DNA of 64,000 bases from NCBI GenBank assembly GCA_013180625.2, contig SNVD02013943.1, forward strand, positions 558,001-622,000. Reading direction: 5' to 3'. The notes under the pieces are model-generated. The model ran no database searches. It saw nothing but the letters and a program-made list of their open reading frames with translations, and had not been told where the DNA came from. The position numbers and the translations under genes were made by a program. Origin of the DNA: Boswellia sacra. Taxonomy: Eukaryota > Streptophyta > Magnoliopsida > Sapindales > Burseraceae. This document shows, piece after piece, positions 21,901 through 35,467 of the stretch (its first letter is position 1; each line of letters opens with the position of its first letter).

Positions 21901-24900
21901 TTTTGGATCCTTTCAATCAGAAAAGTTGTAACCCAATGCAAGAAGTGTGTTGTTTGGATCTACATGTGTTTGCAAGGGGGTGTCCATGTGTTAAAATTCA
22001 ACCATGCTTGTAATTCAGCACAAGAAATTCAGATACTATTCTGGCACCTTTTTATGTTAGCTTAAGCATTTAAGATCAATTGCGATTTAACAATATTGAT
22101 ATTCTTATCCACAACAATTCTTCTAAAAACTAGCAAGCATGCCACTATAATTGCATGTAGTTTCAGATGAACATGTACGCGAGCAGGAAACAAGAAACAT
22201 TTGTTCCATCATGTTAAAATTCAGATCAATGTTTGAGAAACACAGTATAAAAGTAAAATTGTGTCCTCATTTACAAGGCCAGGGAAGACATACATTTTTT
22301 TGACGATCTGAAGTGTTATCTCTATCATCCCCCCTTTCCCGCAAAAGGCGATTTTGCTTCAATGTCTCATTCATTGCACGAACAGCCCTGAAACAAACAA
22401 CAACCTCAGTAGGAGCTCTTTGGATAAACAAGAAGATATTTTCCCGAAATTAGTCAAAACCATTAACCAATTCTACCTAATCAGTATCAATGTCTTCATC
22501 ATCTTAGAAATGGATTTGTGGAGTACCTGAGTGTGAAACAGAACTCCCAACTTAATTCACCTATTTAGGATCTAAACATTTTTAGTGTAAAATCCTCAAC
22601 GTGACCATCATGTTGAACTGGTCACAACCAACTCTAGCAACCAATTGTTCATTTCACCTTTTTCTGGGGAGCAATGCGCGAAAATAACAAGGGGTGTTTT
22701 CAAATTTAGCCAAACTTTTTTTTTTTTTTTAAATCACCTAACCAACTATGTGTTCAACGGATTGACATGCTTTTCACCCATTAAACAATATGGTTTAACA
22801 GATGCTTCACTCATTAGCCATAAAAGGCACACACACATCAACCCGTCTAACCCGTCAAAAGCATACTCATGCGCACTCTAGCTTCTCTTCTAGAAGAATA
22901 TTTTTATCTATAGCTTGAACTCGACTAGACAATCAAAGAAAATATTAAACATGCTAAAAAGCAAACACCCCAAAATTTGGAAAGATGTCCCTTTTTTTAT
23001 AAAGGGAAAACAGTTTATTTTATTGTTACGTAGCATAAAGGCTAACCAACTACCTGTGGGGACATGAAGCAACAAAATTGTAAAAAAATAAAAAATAAAA
23101 AAAGCAGGTAACCATGACAAAATTCAACCTTACGATATCATCACCAATCTCCGGAGTAATACTAATGCTTCTTCGTCTCAATCTACGGGCCTCTGATGTT
23201 GATGCACCTTCTGATCTGTAGCTACAATTAAGGTTAATTGAAAAAGCAGTTTTCAGTTTACATCTTCACATTACTAAAACTGGGGGAAAAATACTCCTTG
23301 AAGAGAGCTATATAACACTTTCCACATTCTATAACTTTGGCTGGCCGTAAAAAGTATTTCATCAAGCTCTATTTCATTTTTTATATCACAAGCACATGAA
23401 AGAACTTAAAAAGTAATTGTTCATATTCAAAAAAAAAAAAGTTGCACTATAAGTATGTGTGCGAGAAAAGAGGGTCGGGGTATATTTGAAACTTTTTGTT
23501 TTGTTTACTTAACCCCAACTCCAATGGTTGGGCTCAGTGATAACCCTTAACCCCATCATTGAGGTCAAGCGTTCTAATCCCCTTGAGGCCACCTACTTAA
23601 GACATGTATATGTTTCACATATTTCACTGCTATCAAGCTTGTAAGGTGTGGGCCCAGCCCCAGTTTAAGAACTCAATGAATAAGTAAAGGGCGAAGGATT
23701 TCTAGGTTATCAAAAAAAATATATAGGACAAAGGGGCTGAAACCTTGATGTGGTTACATCGTCAGCATAATCCCCAAGTGAATTTCTGTCTCCACTTAGC
23801 ATGGATCGTCCACGAGCTCGAAACGAAGGATGCTCTGGGCTGCAAAATCAATACCATTTTTTAAAAACAATTGTAAATCAATCAGATTTAAAAATTTAAG
23901 CTCTGAAAATTAATTTGAAAAGCAAGGCAGTCTGAGACAATGAGATAACAAGATTTGATTACTGTGAAAAAGTAAATCCAACATAAGGAATTAAAGAAAA
24001 CCTTGAACTAGCAGTCCTCTGTTCTGCAATGACCTTTCGGCGGCTTCGTCGCCAGAATGTATTTGCAATGTTGGGTTCACTGTGTGATAAACTGTGGGAG
24101 TGAAAAGAAAGTAAAAGAAACGCAAGTTGGTATGCAATATCCAAAGATTTTGATTACAGATGTTACCAATAACAGATTAGAAAATGAAAGACATGTAACT
24201 AGAAAGTCCCAAGTATTTAAGAATTCACCAAGCAAAGAAAAATTATTACCTCAATTTCCTGTCAAGAGAGGTGGCAGGTCGCAACATTGTATTCCTCAGT
24301 GAAGGACCCAAAATATTTGGAGATGCTTCCAGTTTCCGATGGAACTGAAGGCTCTCATCTTTTTCAGCACTGTGGCAAAATGATAAAGAAAATAACTATG
24401 TAACTGACATTATAAAGTTATACAAAGTTCCAAAATGCAAACAAACATCATATTCTAACCTGTCAGGATCCACTCTTTCCGAAAACCCATATAGAGGACT
24501 GTTTGGCTCTAATGGTGAGTCACAGGAGTCATTTTCTGCAGAATCACTCTCCCCTGCAGCTGAGATATGGGTCATAAATATAGCTTTCGTCGATCGGGGT
24601 ATTAGCTGACCAGGGAACCGCATGAGATCAACCAGTAATTCCACCGAATTCAACACAACTATCACAGACATATGTTTATATGAGTCTAAGTACTCAACAA
24701 CCCCATCATTTGGTAGACCCTGGTTAAAATGTAGAATAAAAGAGTAAATGAGAGAGTCAGAGACGGACAGATAGAAAGACTTAAAGCAATCAAAAATACC
24801 TAGCAATTTTTTCTTTTTTTCAGCTGAAACAAATATGACATTACCTCGATGGAAAAATAAAAGAGTTCAACCCAACAAATGAAATTAACTTACCACCATG

Positions 24901-27556
24901 AGCCTACTTTCCAGGCCCACAGTATCTGCCAGAACTTTAAACAAGATAGCTCGCGGACGACATGAACCATGCCTTATTTGCCCTAGCAATTGGACACCTC
25001 GAGACTCAAACATGTTGGAGGTTTCCTCTAGTGCAGCTTTGGCTGGACTTTCCAAATTTGGCCGTTTATAAAAATCAGATACCTGTTCAAAGCAATAGTA
25101 AGAGTTAAACCACAATAAAAAAAAAAAAAATAAAGAAACTCCAGTAGAAGTTTATCCCTATTGATGCAGAGCAAGAATTTTGAAGAAACCAAAAACAGTC
25201 AGTATTTCAATATTATAACTTACAATTACCAAAGAGTTCTAAACCATAAACAATAAAAATATACATGTCTACGTTATTAAGGACAACTTACATTAGAGTA
25301 TCAGTAGGGCCACAATTTACTTTGATATGATTTTATATTACAACAAGGTTTCTAATAAGTATAACCAAACTTGGGATCCAATAGAAGAACAATTTATTCC
25401 AAAACTAACATATACCATTTCCTAAGTCCACTTTAAAACCATGTTCCACCTTCTTTTAGCGAATTTCATAGTTCAAGAAAAAATTGAAAAATGTTTTGAC
25501 TGCTCTAGTATAAAATATTGACAAACAAGATTAAGATAGTTTATGTCATCTGCACCATGCAAAACTCACATGCAATCCACAAGGTCAAATACCTACAATG
25601 AGATAACTATATAACAAAAAAGAAGTTTTTACCAATCCAGCAATCTTTTTAATCATCGCAGCAGGGTTTGAGTTCAATCCTTTAACCAATGCCATAATCA
25701 ACTGCTTCAGCATGGATAACTTTTTATCTTTCTCAGTATCTACAAGAATAATATCCGCTTTATAGCCCTCACCCCCCAGAGCATGAAGCTCATCTAGAGT
25801 AGGGATAGGATCAAAAAGTTCCTTGAGCCTTTTATCCTGCAAATATAATCAAGTTAAATTATTTAAGTGCAACCAAGTAAACCAGTCAGAAATGAGTTTG
25901 TTTATATGGGAGAATATTAAAAGAGCCAGAAAGATATATATCATATACACAGTGTAACTAATCCTCCTCAAGGACATTGAGCAAATGAAAATACAAAAAC
26001 ATAAAGTGTAAAGCACATGACGAGATCTTTCAACTTAGAGATCCAAACAGAAAAGATACAGGAAATAATCCCTCTTCGGTATTGAGTTGTGAGGAGGGAA
26101 TTTCTTTTCTATATAAGGATGCTTTTTGTGTTCAACCACTAAGCTGCACCAACTCTTAGCCCAATGCCTCAAATACACATTATCATTTCTACATTTATAA
26201 GCGGATTCCAATAAGAAATCAATACCATGAAGGACATGGCTTTCCACTCTAAAGCTGCTCATATATATCAGAAACCTCAATAGTTTTGCCACATTGACCT
26301 CAAATACAACACAAATTTGTTGCCTTCAAGATTGTCAACCAAATGATTGCCAAAATCCTGGAGAAAATATGAAACTTTTCATCCCAATTCAACCATTGCA
26401 GTAATTTGCTACCAAGAAATGCTTGCAACATGTACTCATAGAAGCCAAATCATGCAGTGCAGCAGAGAAACAATATATAATCTTTTTTTTTCCTTTTAAT
26501 AATACAACATTTACCCAACCTGCTTGGTGTACCCTTGCCAAATACTGTCGTGTTTGGGACCTAGGGAACTCCTGGATTGGCTCAGCAGGTGACTCAAGTA
26601 ATCAAACTTAGACCATATCTGAGCCAACTATAGGGCTTACTTAGTAAAAATTTAACGAATCAAGCATCTCCAAAGAAAGTGCTCAAATACTTAGAAACAC
26701 GAGAAGCTTTCTAGAATACTTTATTTGAGTTCATCTGCTGCTGTTATCTTCAATATTTGACTGCCACATAACAACATTGTTGCTGGTTATTTTGCCAGAG
26801 GCTCCATAGCCAGAAGCCACTAGGCAAATCTTAACCCGCCATCGGTGCAGCATCGACTTGGGATAAATTAAATTTATAAAATTGCTATTATGATTGGATT
26901 TCAGAAAGTGGATGCTTATTCTCGAATGCTTGACTTCATCCAGTTTTACATTTCTCAAACACAAGCAGAAATGATTATCGATACATTTACTGTTCCTAAG
27001 CAGGTTTGTAGTATGTAAGGGCAGGGAACAAGGGCATAAAAACCATTACTGTTAATTTTTTAAAATAGAAAGGAAAACAGAAATAAGAAAATGCATTTCA
27101 ACAAATGAAGAAAATCTTACATTTCAAAAAGAGAAGACAACTATTACACATTCACATTGTAGAAACTCAGAGCAAAACTTAAACGTAGGTGCATAAACAT
27201 ATGTCAAAAAAGGAGGTGTAAGAGGTAAACTCCATCATCCTAACAAAGACATCACATCAATCATTAAGAACATTATCAATAGCAGAAAGTAATAATTTGA
27301 TTCTCACCGGAATGACAGAATAGAAACCATTTGGAATAGGTTCAGAAAGCATCCCAGTGCTCCATAGAATTTGTGATGCCGTTTGTGATGATAACCCATC
27401 TTGATCAAAATTTCTAGGTGATTCTTTACTACTTAAACTCTCTTCTTGAGAACCAAAAGAAACAGATGCAAATTTTTCCATAAAATCTTGAGTCCACCAG
27501 GTATTGTTTGGAGGCCCTTGCTCCCCTGACCCAGCATCATATCGTGTCTCCTCCAT
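18910..27556 (-). CDS. Raf-like MAPKKK with EDR1 domain (At2g42640/At3g58640 type)
   Basis: Coding exons by my model: 27556-27308, 25836-25633, 25082-24894, 24719-24460, 24369-24250, 24079-24002, 23839-23744, 23221-23129, 22387-22294, 21634-21349, 21193-21070, 20974-20955, 20715-20559, 19663-19375, 19231-19159, 18992-18910. They total 2415 nt, in frame, 804 aa. An EDR1-type regulatory domain spans about residues 80-290 (e.g. MLKQLIMALVKGLNSNPAA; HGSCRPRAILFKVLADTVGL). A Ser/Arg-rich linker follows. The kinase domain starts near 550: Gly-rich loop GIGFFGEV (555-562), AIK with K575, HRDLKSAN (669-676), DFG (689-691), GTPEWMAPE. All catalytic residues are present. The layout fits the B1 Raf-like group, plant MAPKKK-related kinases whose EDR1/CTR1 relatives act in defence, stress and hormone signalling. 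The substrate is unknown. The neighbour is MAX2, as in Arabidopsis. Confidence 0.9.
20955..20974 (-). other. 20-nt microexon of the kinase
   Basis: The minus strand reads ...CCTCCAG, 20 exon bases, then GTACTC. The exon completes codons for SRLRHPN, within a segment conserved in Raf-like kinase domains (the loop before the ILFLGAC strand). Skipping it would shift the frame in the kinase N-lobe. The fit of phase on both sides and the expected residues make this convincing. Confidence 0.85.
23509..23728 (+). mobile_element. tRNA-derived SINE in a kinase intron
   Basis: Plus strand: A-box-like TGGGCTCAGTGA (about 23529) and B-box-like GCGTTCTAATCC (about 23569-23580), ending in an A-rich tail (TATCAAAAAAAATATAT). 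It lies antisense in the intron between the exons at 23839-23744 and 23221-23129, with its tail about 16-20 bp from the 5' splice site. The boundaries are approximate and no clear target duplication was found. Confidence 0.6.
25837..27307. other. Large kinase intron with non-conserved ORF-like sequence
   Basis: This 1.47 kb intron contains minus-strand open stretches at 26292-26035 and 26964-26731 that I cannot match to a family. They may be decayed insertion sequence. Splice sites at both ends are canonical, so I treat the content as intronic. Confidence 0.45.
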
Positions 27557-27585
27557 GTCATTAAGTATTTGACATGCAAAACCAT
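27433..27585 (-). promoter_or_regulatory. Upstream ORF overlapping the kinase start
   Basis: A 50-codon ORF starts 29 nt before the kinase ATG in another frame and overlaps its first 124 nt or so. Shorter upstream ATGs, including ATGGGTTAA, precede it in the same exon. If the exon begins at the strong acceptor at 27704 (CCCCCAG), scanning ribosomes would meet these first, so they could damp kinase translation. This is inference; there is no expression evidence. Confidence 0.4.
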
Positions 27586-30085
27586 TTCGCCCTACTTCTT
27601 AACCCATGAAAGACCTTTCAATTCAGATATAGTTCTTAGACAAATAACCAGTGTATTACAAACTTCTTGCTTGCTAACTTCTTTAGGCTGGAGGCCATCT
27701 GACCTGGGGGAAAAAAAATTATTAACATTGGGCTATGAATAAAAGTAAATATACTTGCTATAGCAAATTGAAGTCATTTATACAAGCCAAGCCATCCTTC
27801 CAGAAATGAACTACAGAGGATAATGCATAAGCAAGACAAATACACAGAGTTTCCCCCACTTATTCTAAACAGGATTTACCTCTGTAGCTTAAATACTTCC
27901 CTCAGTTAGATAAAAGAACCCAAAAAAAAAAAAAAAAACCACAAAAGACAAATATAAAATAAAAACTGAAAGTGCCAACATCTTGAAGCAAATCAGAAGC
28001 AGAAATGGCACAGTTGTAAGAGATTGTATACGGAAGATAACACGTTGTGGTCCTATCAAGAACTTATTTAGCAAATACTAAAATTAATGCTATACACATG
28101 GATATCTCTAATGCCAATAACAGGGATTATTACATACTGAAATAGGGATGATAAAGTCCGGCTCATTTGAACTCCAACCATGAAATTTTTAGAGGTATTC
28201 CTATTAACCCCATTCTTAAGAGATTGACAAGTTCATACTTGGATATCTCTAACCAAGAAACATTTTCTGACCGAATTTTGCAGGTTGTTTGCTTTAAAGT
28301 TCCAGGGAAATTTGATTAGGAGTCCTAAAAGGTAGAATTAATCTAGATTTTTTACGTTCTCACCCTTTGGTCAAGGGCCTGCCTCAAGGTATATGTGGAG
28401 CTCTAGTCACAGAAATGGGAAAAGCATCAAGATATTTCCATGTTTTCAGCAGGTCCAATTAGAGGCACAAAAACAAAAGCATGACTTACACCTATTTTGT
28501 GCATCTCTTGATCAAAAGGGACCACAACAGCAACGACCACCAAAAAATAAAAAGAAAACAAAATCTTGATCAGTATGTTTCCTTTACATGTAAATTTTCA
28601 AGTCAGACTTGGTTCAACTGATTGCCATCGCTAATGTTCTTAGTACAATAGAGGTTTTTCATATGTTCACCAATGCACTCTAGACACCACTTATTTTTCC
28701 CTATCATAAACCATTCATGATACGTTGGATCCAAATTATTTTTCACCACATATTGACAACTGCCAAAACTTCCGGCAAAATTTCCATATATTTATTACAT
28801 ACGTAGCCAGTTTTTCTTTCTATAAACTGTTTCATAACAATGAAAAAATTAGAAAGCATTTCCATGCTTGTAAGGAAGCCCGGCTCGTAGACTAAAGAGA
28901 ATATGTCAACAGAAATTTCTAAGAAATTTGTTAGTGCATCCCCCTTCTATTAAGTATATGACATGGTTCTAATTACGTATTTGGTTCCTCCACCACATAA
29001 CATAAGCTTTTAGTTGGATCTTTTATAAATCATTTTTAGCCATCATTTGACAAAAATTATGAAAAAAAGGTCACTGATTAATTAAATACTAACATTTGGC
29101 CTAACCATACACTCTACAGAAATCACAAGACCTAGCTATACAATTTTTTACTTCGGCTACTAGAATAACCAACATACTCTCGTATTCCAGTTCATCAGCC
29201 TTACCTATTATTAGGTTAAACTAAGACCAAGATTCCAAATTCCAGATCGATCCAAACGTCAGAACAAGATTATTAACCACCACTCGACTGCAGAAAATTT
29301 ACATCAATAAAGATGTATAGAAATGAAAAATATACATTCTCAGATAACTGAAAACTCAATTATACAATTCTTCACCTCAGTGAGTCGAAAGCATCGACAC
29401 ATTCTTAAACTCCACCCTATCAGCCTCGGCTTCCACTAAATATCTAGAAAATTAGCTTGCGCTATCATCAAAACTCAAACTCCAAGTGCATCCAAATATC
29501 GAAAGGAAACATTCGACATTTGCAATATCGAATACAGAAAATTTGAATCAATCAAGATCTTCAGACGAAGCTACATACTCAAAATACACAAAACCTAACA
29601 ACATAGTTTCTTGACCTGAGTCACTAGAAATCACCTACACATTTCATAAATTCCATTCATCATCCTCTGCTTCAAGTAAGAATATCGACAATTGGCTAAA
29701 CAAAAATCATCCGAAAGATAAGTTTTGAATGAAAATCAAAAAGAAAGATGAACATATTAAGCAAAGAAGAAGATGATTTACCACCAGCAGATCCGAGCAT
29801 TTGAATCCCCAACCAATAGCATTTGAATCTCAACTCTTCCTTGTATTAAATAGCCTCATCGCTCTACATCAGCTCTAAGAGATAAACAATCAATATATAA
29901 ATATAATAAATATTTGAAAAATAAACAGTGAAGAGAGAGAATAATTGAGAGAGCGAGGGAGAGGGATTTGATTTTTGAGTTAATGTATGTGTTTTTTTGA
30001 TTGATATAATTTTGATCGATGAAGAAAGCGATAGGCCCTTTCTTGCTTTCTTTTTTTCTTTGTTTTGTTCAGTTTAGAGAGAGAG
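27557..30085 (-). other. Kinase 5' leader with 2.1 kb intron, and promoter-proximal region
   Basis: A likely leader exon ends at 29782 (GCTGGTG|GTAAATC on the minus strand) and splices to 27703. Beyond it, the minus strand is CT-rich (GAGA tracts on the plus strand near 29935-29960 and 30070-30100), typical of plant leaders and core promoters. The transcription start is not determined. No other gene is seen in the intron. Confidence 0.5.
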
Positions 30086-31130
30086 GGAGAGAGTGTGAGT
30101 GAGAGGTGGTGAGTCACGTGCAGAGAGGGATCTGGGGACCTCTCCCCGACAGCCAGCTGGCATTGGGTGGTGGCTCACCAACATCCACACCTTCGTCCGC
30201 GTGAATCACAACCCTCTTTCTCCTTTTTTTTTTTTTCTATTGTTTTTCTTTTCTCTTCCTCTGCTACTTGCTTCTTCATAAATTTGTGTTTTACTCTATC
30301 GTATCATTTCTAAATATAATAAACTTTTCTATCATGTAATGAAATTGTAAATATAGATGGGTTTGGTATTAGTTTTATGTAATTATCAATTAAAATTACA
30401 TTCGGTTGGTTCAACAAAATATTATCTTGTATAAAAAATAATAGATTAAGATTTTTAATCAAAATTTTAGGTTTTCATGAAAACATAACATGTGATACAA
30501 TTGAACTTTTTGTTTGACCTTTCTAATACCAATACGAAAAGCTTATAAATGTAGAAAACTAATAAGCTAACAACCAACAGGGCTAAAATGCAGCTTGATA
30601 AGCTGTCCAAGCACAAGCCATTGATGAGCATTAATTGTCCAATGAAGCAATGGGCTCCATGGCTCCAACAAGAAAGTACTCAAGCCAGAGCCAGTAACCA
30701 GTCCAAATCTCTATAAACAATACCCACGTGAGAAACATTAAATATATATCCATATGCAGATTAATTTTAGATTTATTTGTCCCAAACCCATTAAAGTAGT
30801 TGAGTTTATTATGCTATTTTAATTTGTCAGAATCTTTGGTTAGATCATTTCTCAACCTTCTCTGAACCAATTTCACAGGCTATTAATTTGTCAATTTGGC
30901 ACACGTTCACTTAAGTAATTATGTCACACAAACAAGCATCAATTTCCTCCACTATTACCCTTTTTCTTCGATCTTTAGCCTTTAATGCTTTCAAATTGTC
31001 TAGCCTCTGTCATGTACCACCATAAAAACTACTGTTCAAACCAGTCGGTTTAAATGGCGTAAGAATGTGGTTCAAATGTTATCAACAAATATCAGGCATC
31101 CTAAAATCCAATAATGGATCATATATCTAA

Positions 31131-31172
<42 letters not shown>

Positions 31173-34100
31173 ATCAAGAGTGGTCCATGCCGTGGAGAAA
31201 CAATGTCTCCATCATCAGCATTATAATCTACTTGTGGAAGCTGCGCCAAATTATCATAAACCTGGCTAGTCAATCGAGCTAGTTGTTGGTATATTGTATC
31301 TAATGCTTACTTACGCTAAGCCTAACCTAACTTTTTCTTCCAAGTTGTTCAGGTGATGTCAGGCTGGCTTTGACTCAGCCCCACGCCTTTCTTCCCTAAC
31401 AACCATCGAAAGCTTATACACTGTTACACTTGTGCATTGTTTCCTTTACATATTTTATTTTATTGTGTCGGTTTACGCTAATTTGGAGTCATTGAACTTG
31501 GGCAAGCCTCAACCCAACTCTGAAATTGGAGCTGACTCGTTAAGGAATCAATAAGGCTGGCGAACCTTTTACATGGTTGCAAGAAATGCATATTACATGG
31601 TATGGTTATAGTTATACGTTCATTTAATTTCTTATACTTTAACAAGCTTGGTTGGAAAAGTCGAAACGTAGTCTAATCTCACGAGAATAAAATAAGAATG
31701 GCCTTGATCAAACCTGAAATGGAGGAAGCTTCCCAATCTGGTCAACTTCAAAGGAGCACAGATTTCAACATAATCGTGATCACTTGTCAGGTTTTCTTAG
31801 AGAAATGAGGGTTGTGTTAGCTTAGAAAAGCGTTAAATATTAAGTCGGAGTGATGTCCTGTAAGGACATTTAATCTACGACATAGTGCCAACCACACGTC
31901 AGGTCAAAAGGGCATATCATTTTCGCATATCACCAGAGGCCGCTCTACCAAACCACGTTGAGTTTGCAGATTGGTGGAATCGTTTGGATTTGGATCTATT
32001 TATTAGATTGAAGTTGAACTTAATCTCGTTTCCAATAACAGGCCTGTCAAACCCATTAGTCGGGCCCATTTGGCTTGAAAACTTTGTGATGTTCATTAAA
32101 GTTGGGCTTTGGCTAGAGTGCACTGAATGAACCCATGATGGATCCATGGATTTATATGCTAAACAAAAATGTACTTTATTTTTAATACCGACCCAATTGA
32201 TTTTAAGAATTAGTGTCAGACTTCCATAAATATAAAAAGTGGTATAACTTTATAAAGGGAAAGAAAATTTTCATTTTCCAGTAAAGGTGAAAAGCAAAAA
32301 AAAAAAAAAAAGTGTTGAAGAATCCATTTAGATTTCATCCAAATTTCATTTTCTAGTAGAAGGTTTAAACACAAGCTACAAAAAAGATTTAGAAATTTTT
32401 GAAGTCTTTTTGCATTTCTGAACCCCTGATGGATCCATGGACTTATATGCCAGACCAGGCCTTCATTGGGCCTGTGATCCACCAAGGTTTCTCAACGTTG
32501 GCCCAAAAACAGGTTGACACGAAACTATTAAAACTTCTCTCCACATTAAATCAAGACGAATGAATAGCTTTAAACTCTATGTTCTCTGAGTAATAATACT
32601 ACATCCACAATTAAATATATATATAACACACACACACTAAATTTAATTAAAAATTATGTGGCATTGATTCATAAAAAAAAAGGAAGCATTTTCGCGATAG
32701 TTAATTTTAATTTTATGGTAGGATTGTAATGATTATATCAGGAGTCAATAAGATGCATAGTATTTGGTTAGTGTGCGCTTCCATGACTAAAATTAAGGGC
32801 ATTTTTTAAATTTTTTTACAGATGGCTGAGACTAGGGACTTTCTATGTGATGTTAGTTTGCAAAATTTACTTTTTCATCACAGATAAATAATAACTCACA
32901 GTGGATTACATTTGATCATAAACACATTATTAATAATTTTAGACAATCAAACTGACTCATCATCAAGCGTTGATATAACCTTTTGAATCTAAAATGTGTT
33001 CTCTAATATTTGACTTCCAATATGATGTTAGTTTACAAAATTTACCTTCCAATCACGAGTCAATAATAACTCACACCCGATTTCTTTGATCCTAAACACA
33101 CTGCTAACCATTTGGGACAGTCAAAATGATTCATTGTCAAGTGGTGATCGCATATTGTTGAGTATAGAACATGTTCTCTAAAATTTGACATTAACCAATA
33201 ATTAATCCAAATGAAAAATGACTTATGGTAGCCTACCAAATGTAGAATAAATTCAAGATTAACTTCTTCCACGCTTTACATGTCGAAGTGTTGTATGGTA
33301 AATAACTTAAATTAACATCATTTTTCATCTTCTACATGTTAGAGGCCTCATTCTAATAAAGTCTGCAAGCGAATAATGGAGTGAGAGAACATATAAAGGG
33401 AACGATCTTAGCTAAAAAGTCAAAATTTTCTAGGTGTCAACTTGATTTTAATTTTCAGCTGCTAATATTTTAGTACTGCAACTAGTTTCTTCTTTTTAAA
33501 GGTTTCCATCCTTATAGAATGTGAAGTGTACAGGTGGGAATGACGGTAAATTTACTTAACGGTGCTAATATTGGATTTAATTGATTTTTAATGAAAGGTG
33601 CATTTTTAATATGATTTTGGAAAATGTAAAACTTTTTTCGTTTGTCTTGTTTTTCGCATTGGCAAACGAAAAAGATGATGTGTTTTGGCATTATTTTGTC
33701 ACCTACAGCTGTTAATAGTACGACCAAAGCTGGAAATCGATATTGTGAATTCACCAAATAAAATAATAGAGATTTTACTTGTGATTGCACGTAAAAAGAA
33801 ACAAAAATTTCAGAACCAAGATTAAAAAAAAAAATTGGTGAAAGAATTTGTGGACCAAATCAAAATGTAGAATCAAAGCTATAGTAAGTTTAAGGCGTGA
33901 GGAAGTCATTCTAATGATGGCTTCTTCCTTGTACTAAATTAATAATACAAGTTGCAATGCCACTACTGTTTTTCTCAACTTGGAAAGCTTTCCCATAGTC
34001 AATTGATTCCAGGTCATTTTGGTTTTGGGCTCACCGACTCTCATGATTCAACAACTTTCCCTATCATGAGGCATTGAAAACTATATCCACTTAGAAAGAT

Positions 34101-34478
34101 AATAAATGACTGTTAACGCTAAAGCTTACCTATAAATATAACTACAATATATGATTCATGTTACCACGAATGGACAGAGCATCATACACAATAATATCAA
34201 CGTTTTGTCTTATTTCCCTCTCAAGTTTCACCCATCTTAATCCTTAATAATAACATGTCATAGAAAAATGTGTGCTTGACTTTGTGTTATTTTAACGCAT
34301 TGGATACGCGTTCCAGCTCTACAGCCTTTGGGAATTGAGAACCCCTTTTGAGAGATTTTCTTTTTTATTGTATTGAAAATATAAGATTTATTTATCTTAT
34401 GGTACTACCCAGGATAATGAAAACAATTAATCAAAGACTCACCGCCACATAAATTAGATTCTTGACGAAAAGCTCAAA
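30086..34478. other. Gene-free region with simple and tandem repeats
   Basis: No supported gene. It contains an (AT)n tract at about 31133-31168. A 20-bp direct repeat with core GATGGATCCATGG occurs near 32138 and 32429. A two-copy tandem duplication lies at 32849-33195. The part next to 30086 should hold the kinase promoter. Confidence 0.5.
32849..33195. repeat. Two-copy tandem duplication, about 174 bp
   Basis: Copies start at about 32849 and 33023. Each has GATGTTAGTTTrCAAAATTT, then AATAATAACTCACA, GATC(A/C)TAAACACA, ACAxTCAAAxTGA and TGTTCTCTAA. They are roughly 80 percent alike by eye, so this is an old duplication. Confidence 0.7.
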
Positions 34479-34690
34479 CATATTATTATTATAAATTATT
34501 TATACAAATTTATTTATATAAATTGATATAATATGATATGATTTGATAAATAAATATATTGAATAAATAAATATATGATGTTAATATATAATATTAATTA
34601 AAAAAATAATATGGTAATCATATAATAAAGTTTTATTAATTTATATTGATAAATTTATATAAATAATTTGTAAAAGTAGTACATCTCTTA
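34479..34690. mobile_element. Family A MITE
   Basis: Inverted ends: left TAAATTATTTATACAAATTT and right, in reverse, ACAAATTATTTATATAAATT, each about 40 bp. The centre is AT-rich and no ORF is present. The ends relate to those at 1-115, 36775 and 62290. Confidence 0.6.
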
Positions 34691-35459
34691 AAAATTTAGA
34701 GCAAGACTAGTGCCACATCAAATTCATCAAATTTGTAAGTGCATTATATTATATGACAAAGACGGTAACTAAATGTTAAACAAATAAATAAATAAACACA
34801 TCAGCTTTGCTTCATTGGAGAAGGAATCCAAGAAATCTGGTGATCAGTAATTCACCAAAATTACAATATATTGCCAAGAAACCAAGCAACAAGCATGATT
34901 GCAAAAGATCTTTTTTAAAAGCAATCAAATTTAGATTTAGAACCATTTTGCAATGATTACATTAAAAAAAATGTTTTAATCACCATTTTACCCCACTAAA
35001 TTATTTGGGTTGGAGGTCATCGATGAGAATTGACTTTGAGGAATGTACTAATAGCTGACCACCTGATGCAAGGTGTACTGCCATACAGATGAGAGATTTC
35101 TTATGGATGCTCTAAGTAACAGCATAAATTAAATTAAATTTTAAGCTAATATGCAATGAAATTGCAGCATCCTGGTTGTGTACTCACCACCACTATTCAA
35201 AGCATCTGTTTGCTTCCATGAAAACATTCAGAGTCCTGACAAGCTCCTCAGAAGGGACTTTGTTGTTATTGACACCCTCAAATTTGGACTACTAACAACC
35301 CATAGACTTCGTAAACCGACATTAATACCCTTGCATTTATATTTTTTAATTATATGACATATTGTCATTGAATTTTAAGATTTTATTAAGGTTTCTGTAA
35401 ATCCGTGTAATAAAGATAATAATTTAGGGATATTTTAGTCTCTATAATAATTTAAAAGG
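34691..35459. other. Gene-free stretch
   Basis: No coding signal, repeat structure or RNA gene was recognised. Confidence 0.4.
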
Positions 35460-35467
35460 GTATCAAT

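Noticed and set aside
26035..26292. 85-codon minus-strand ORF in a kinase intron
   Set aside because: The flanking exons splice cleanly without it and it breaks the family frame; no domain is recognised.
30099..30281. 60-codon plus-strand ORF
   Set aside because: It lies in the GA/CT-rich promoter-leader region of the kinase and ends in a Phe run; no support.
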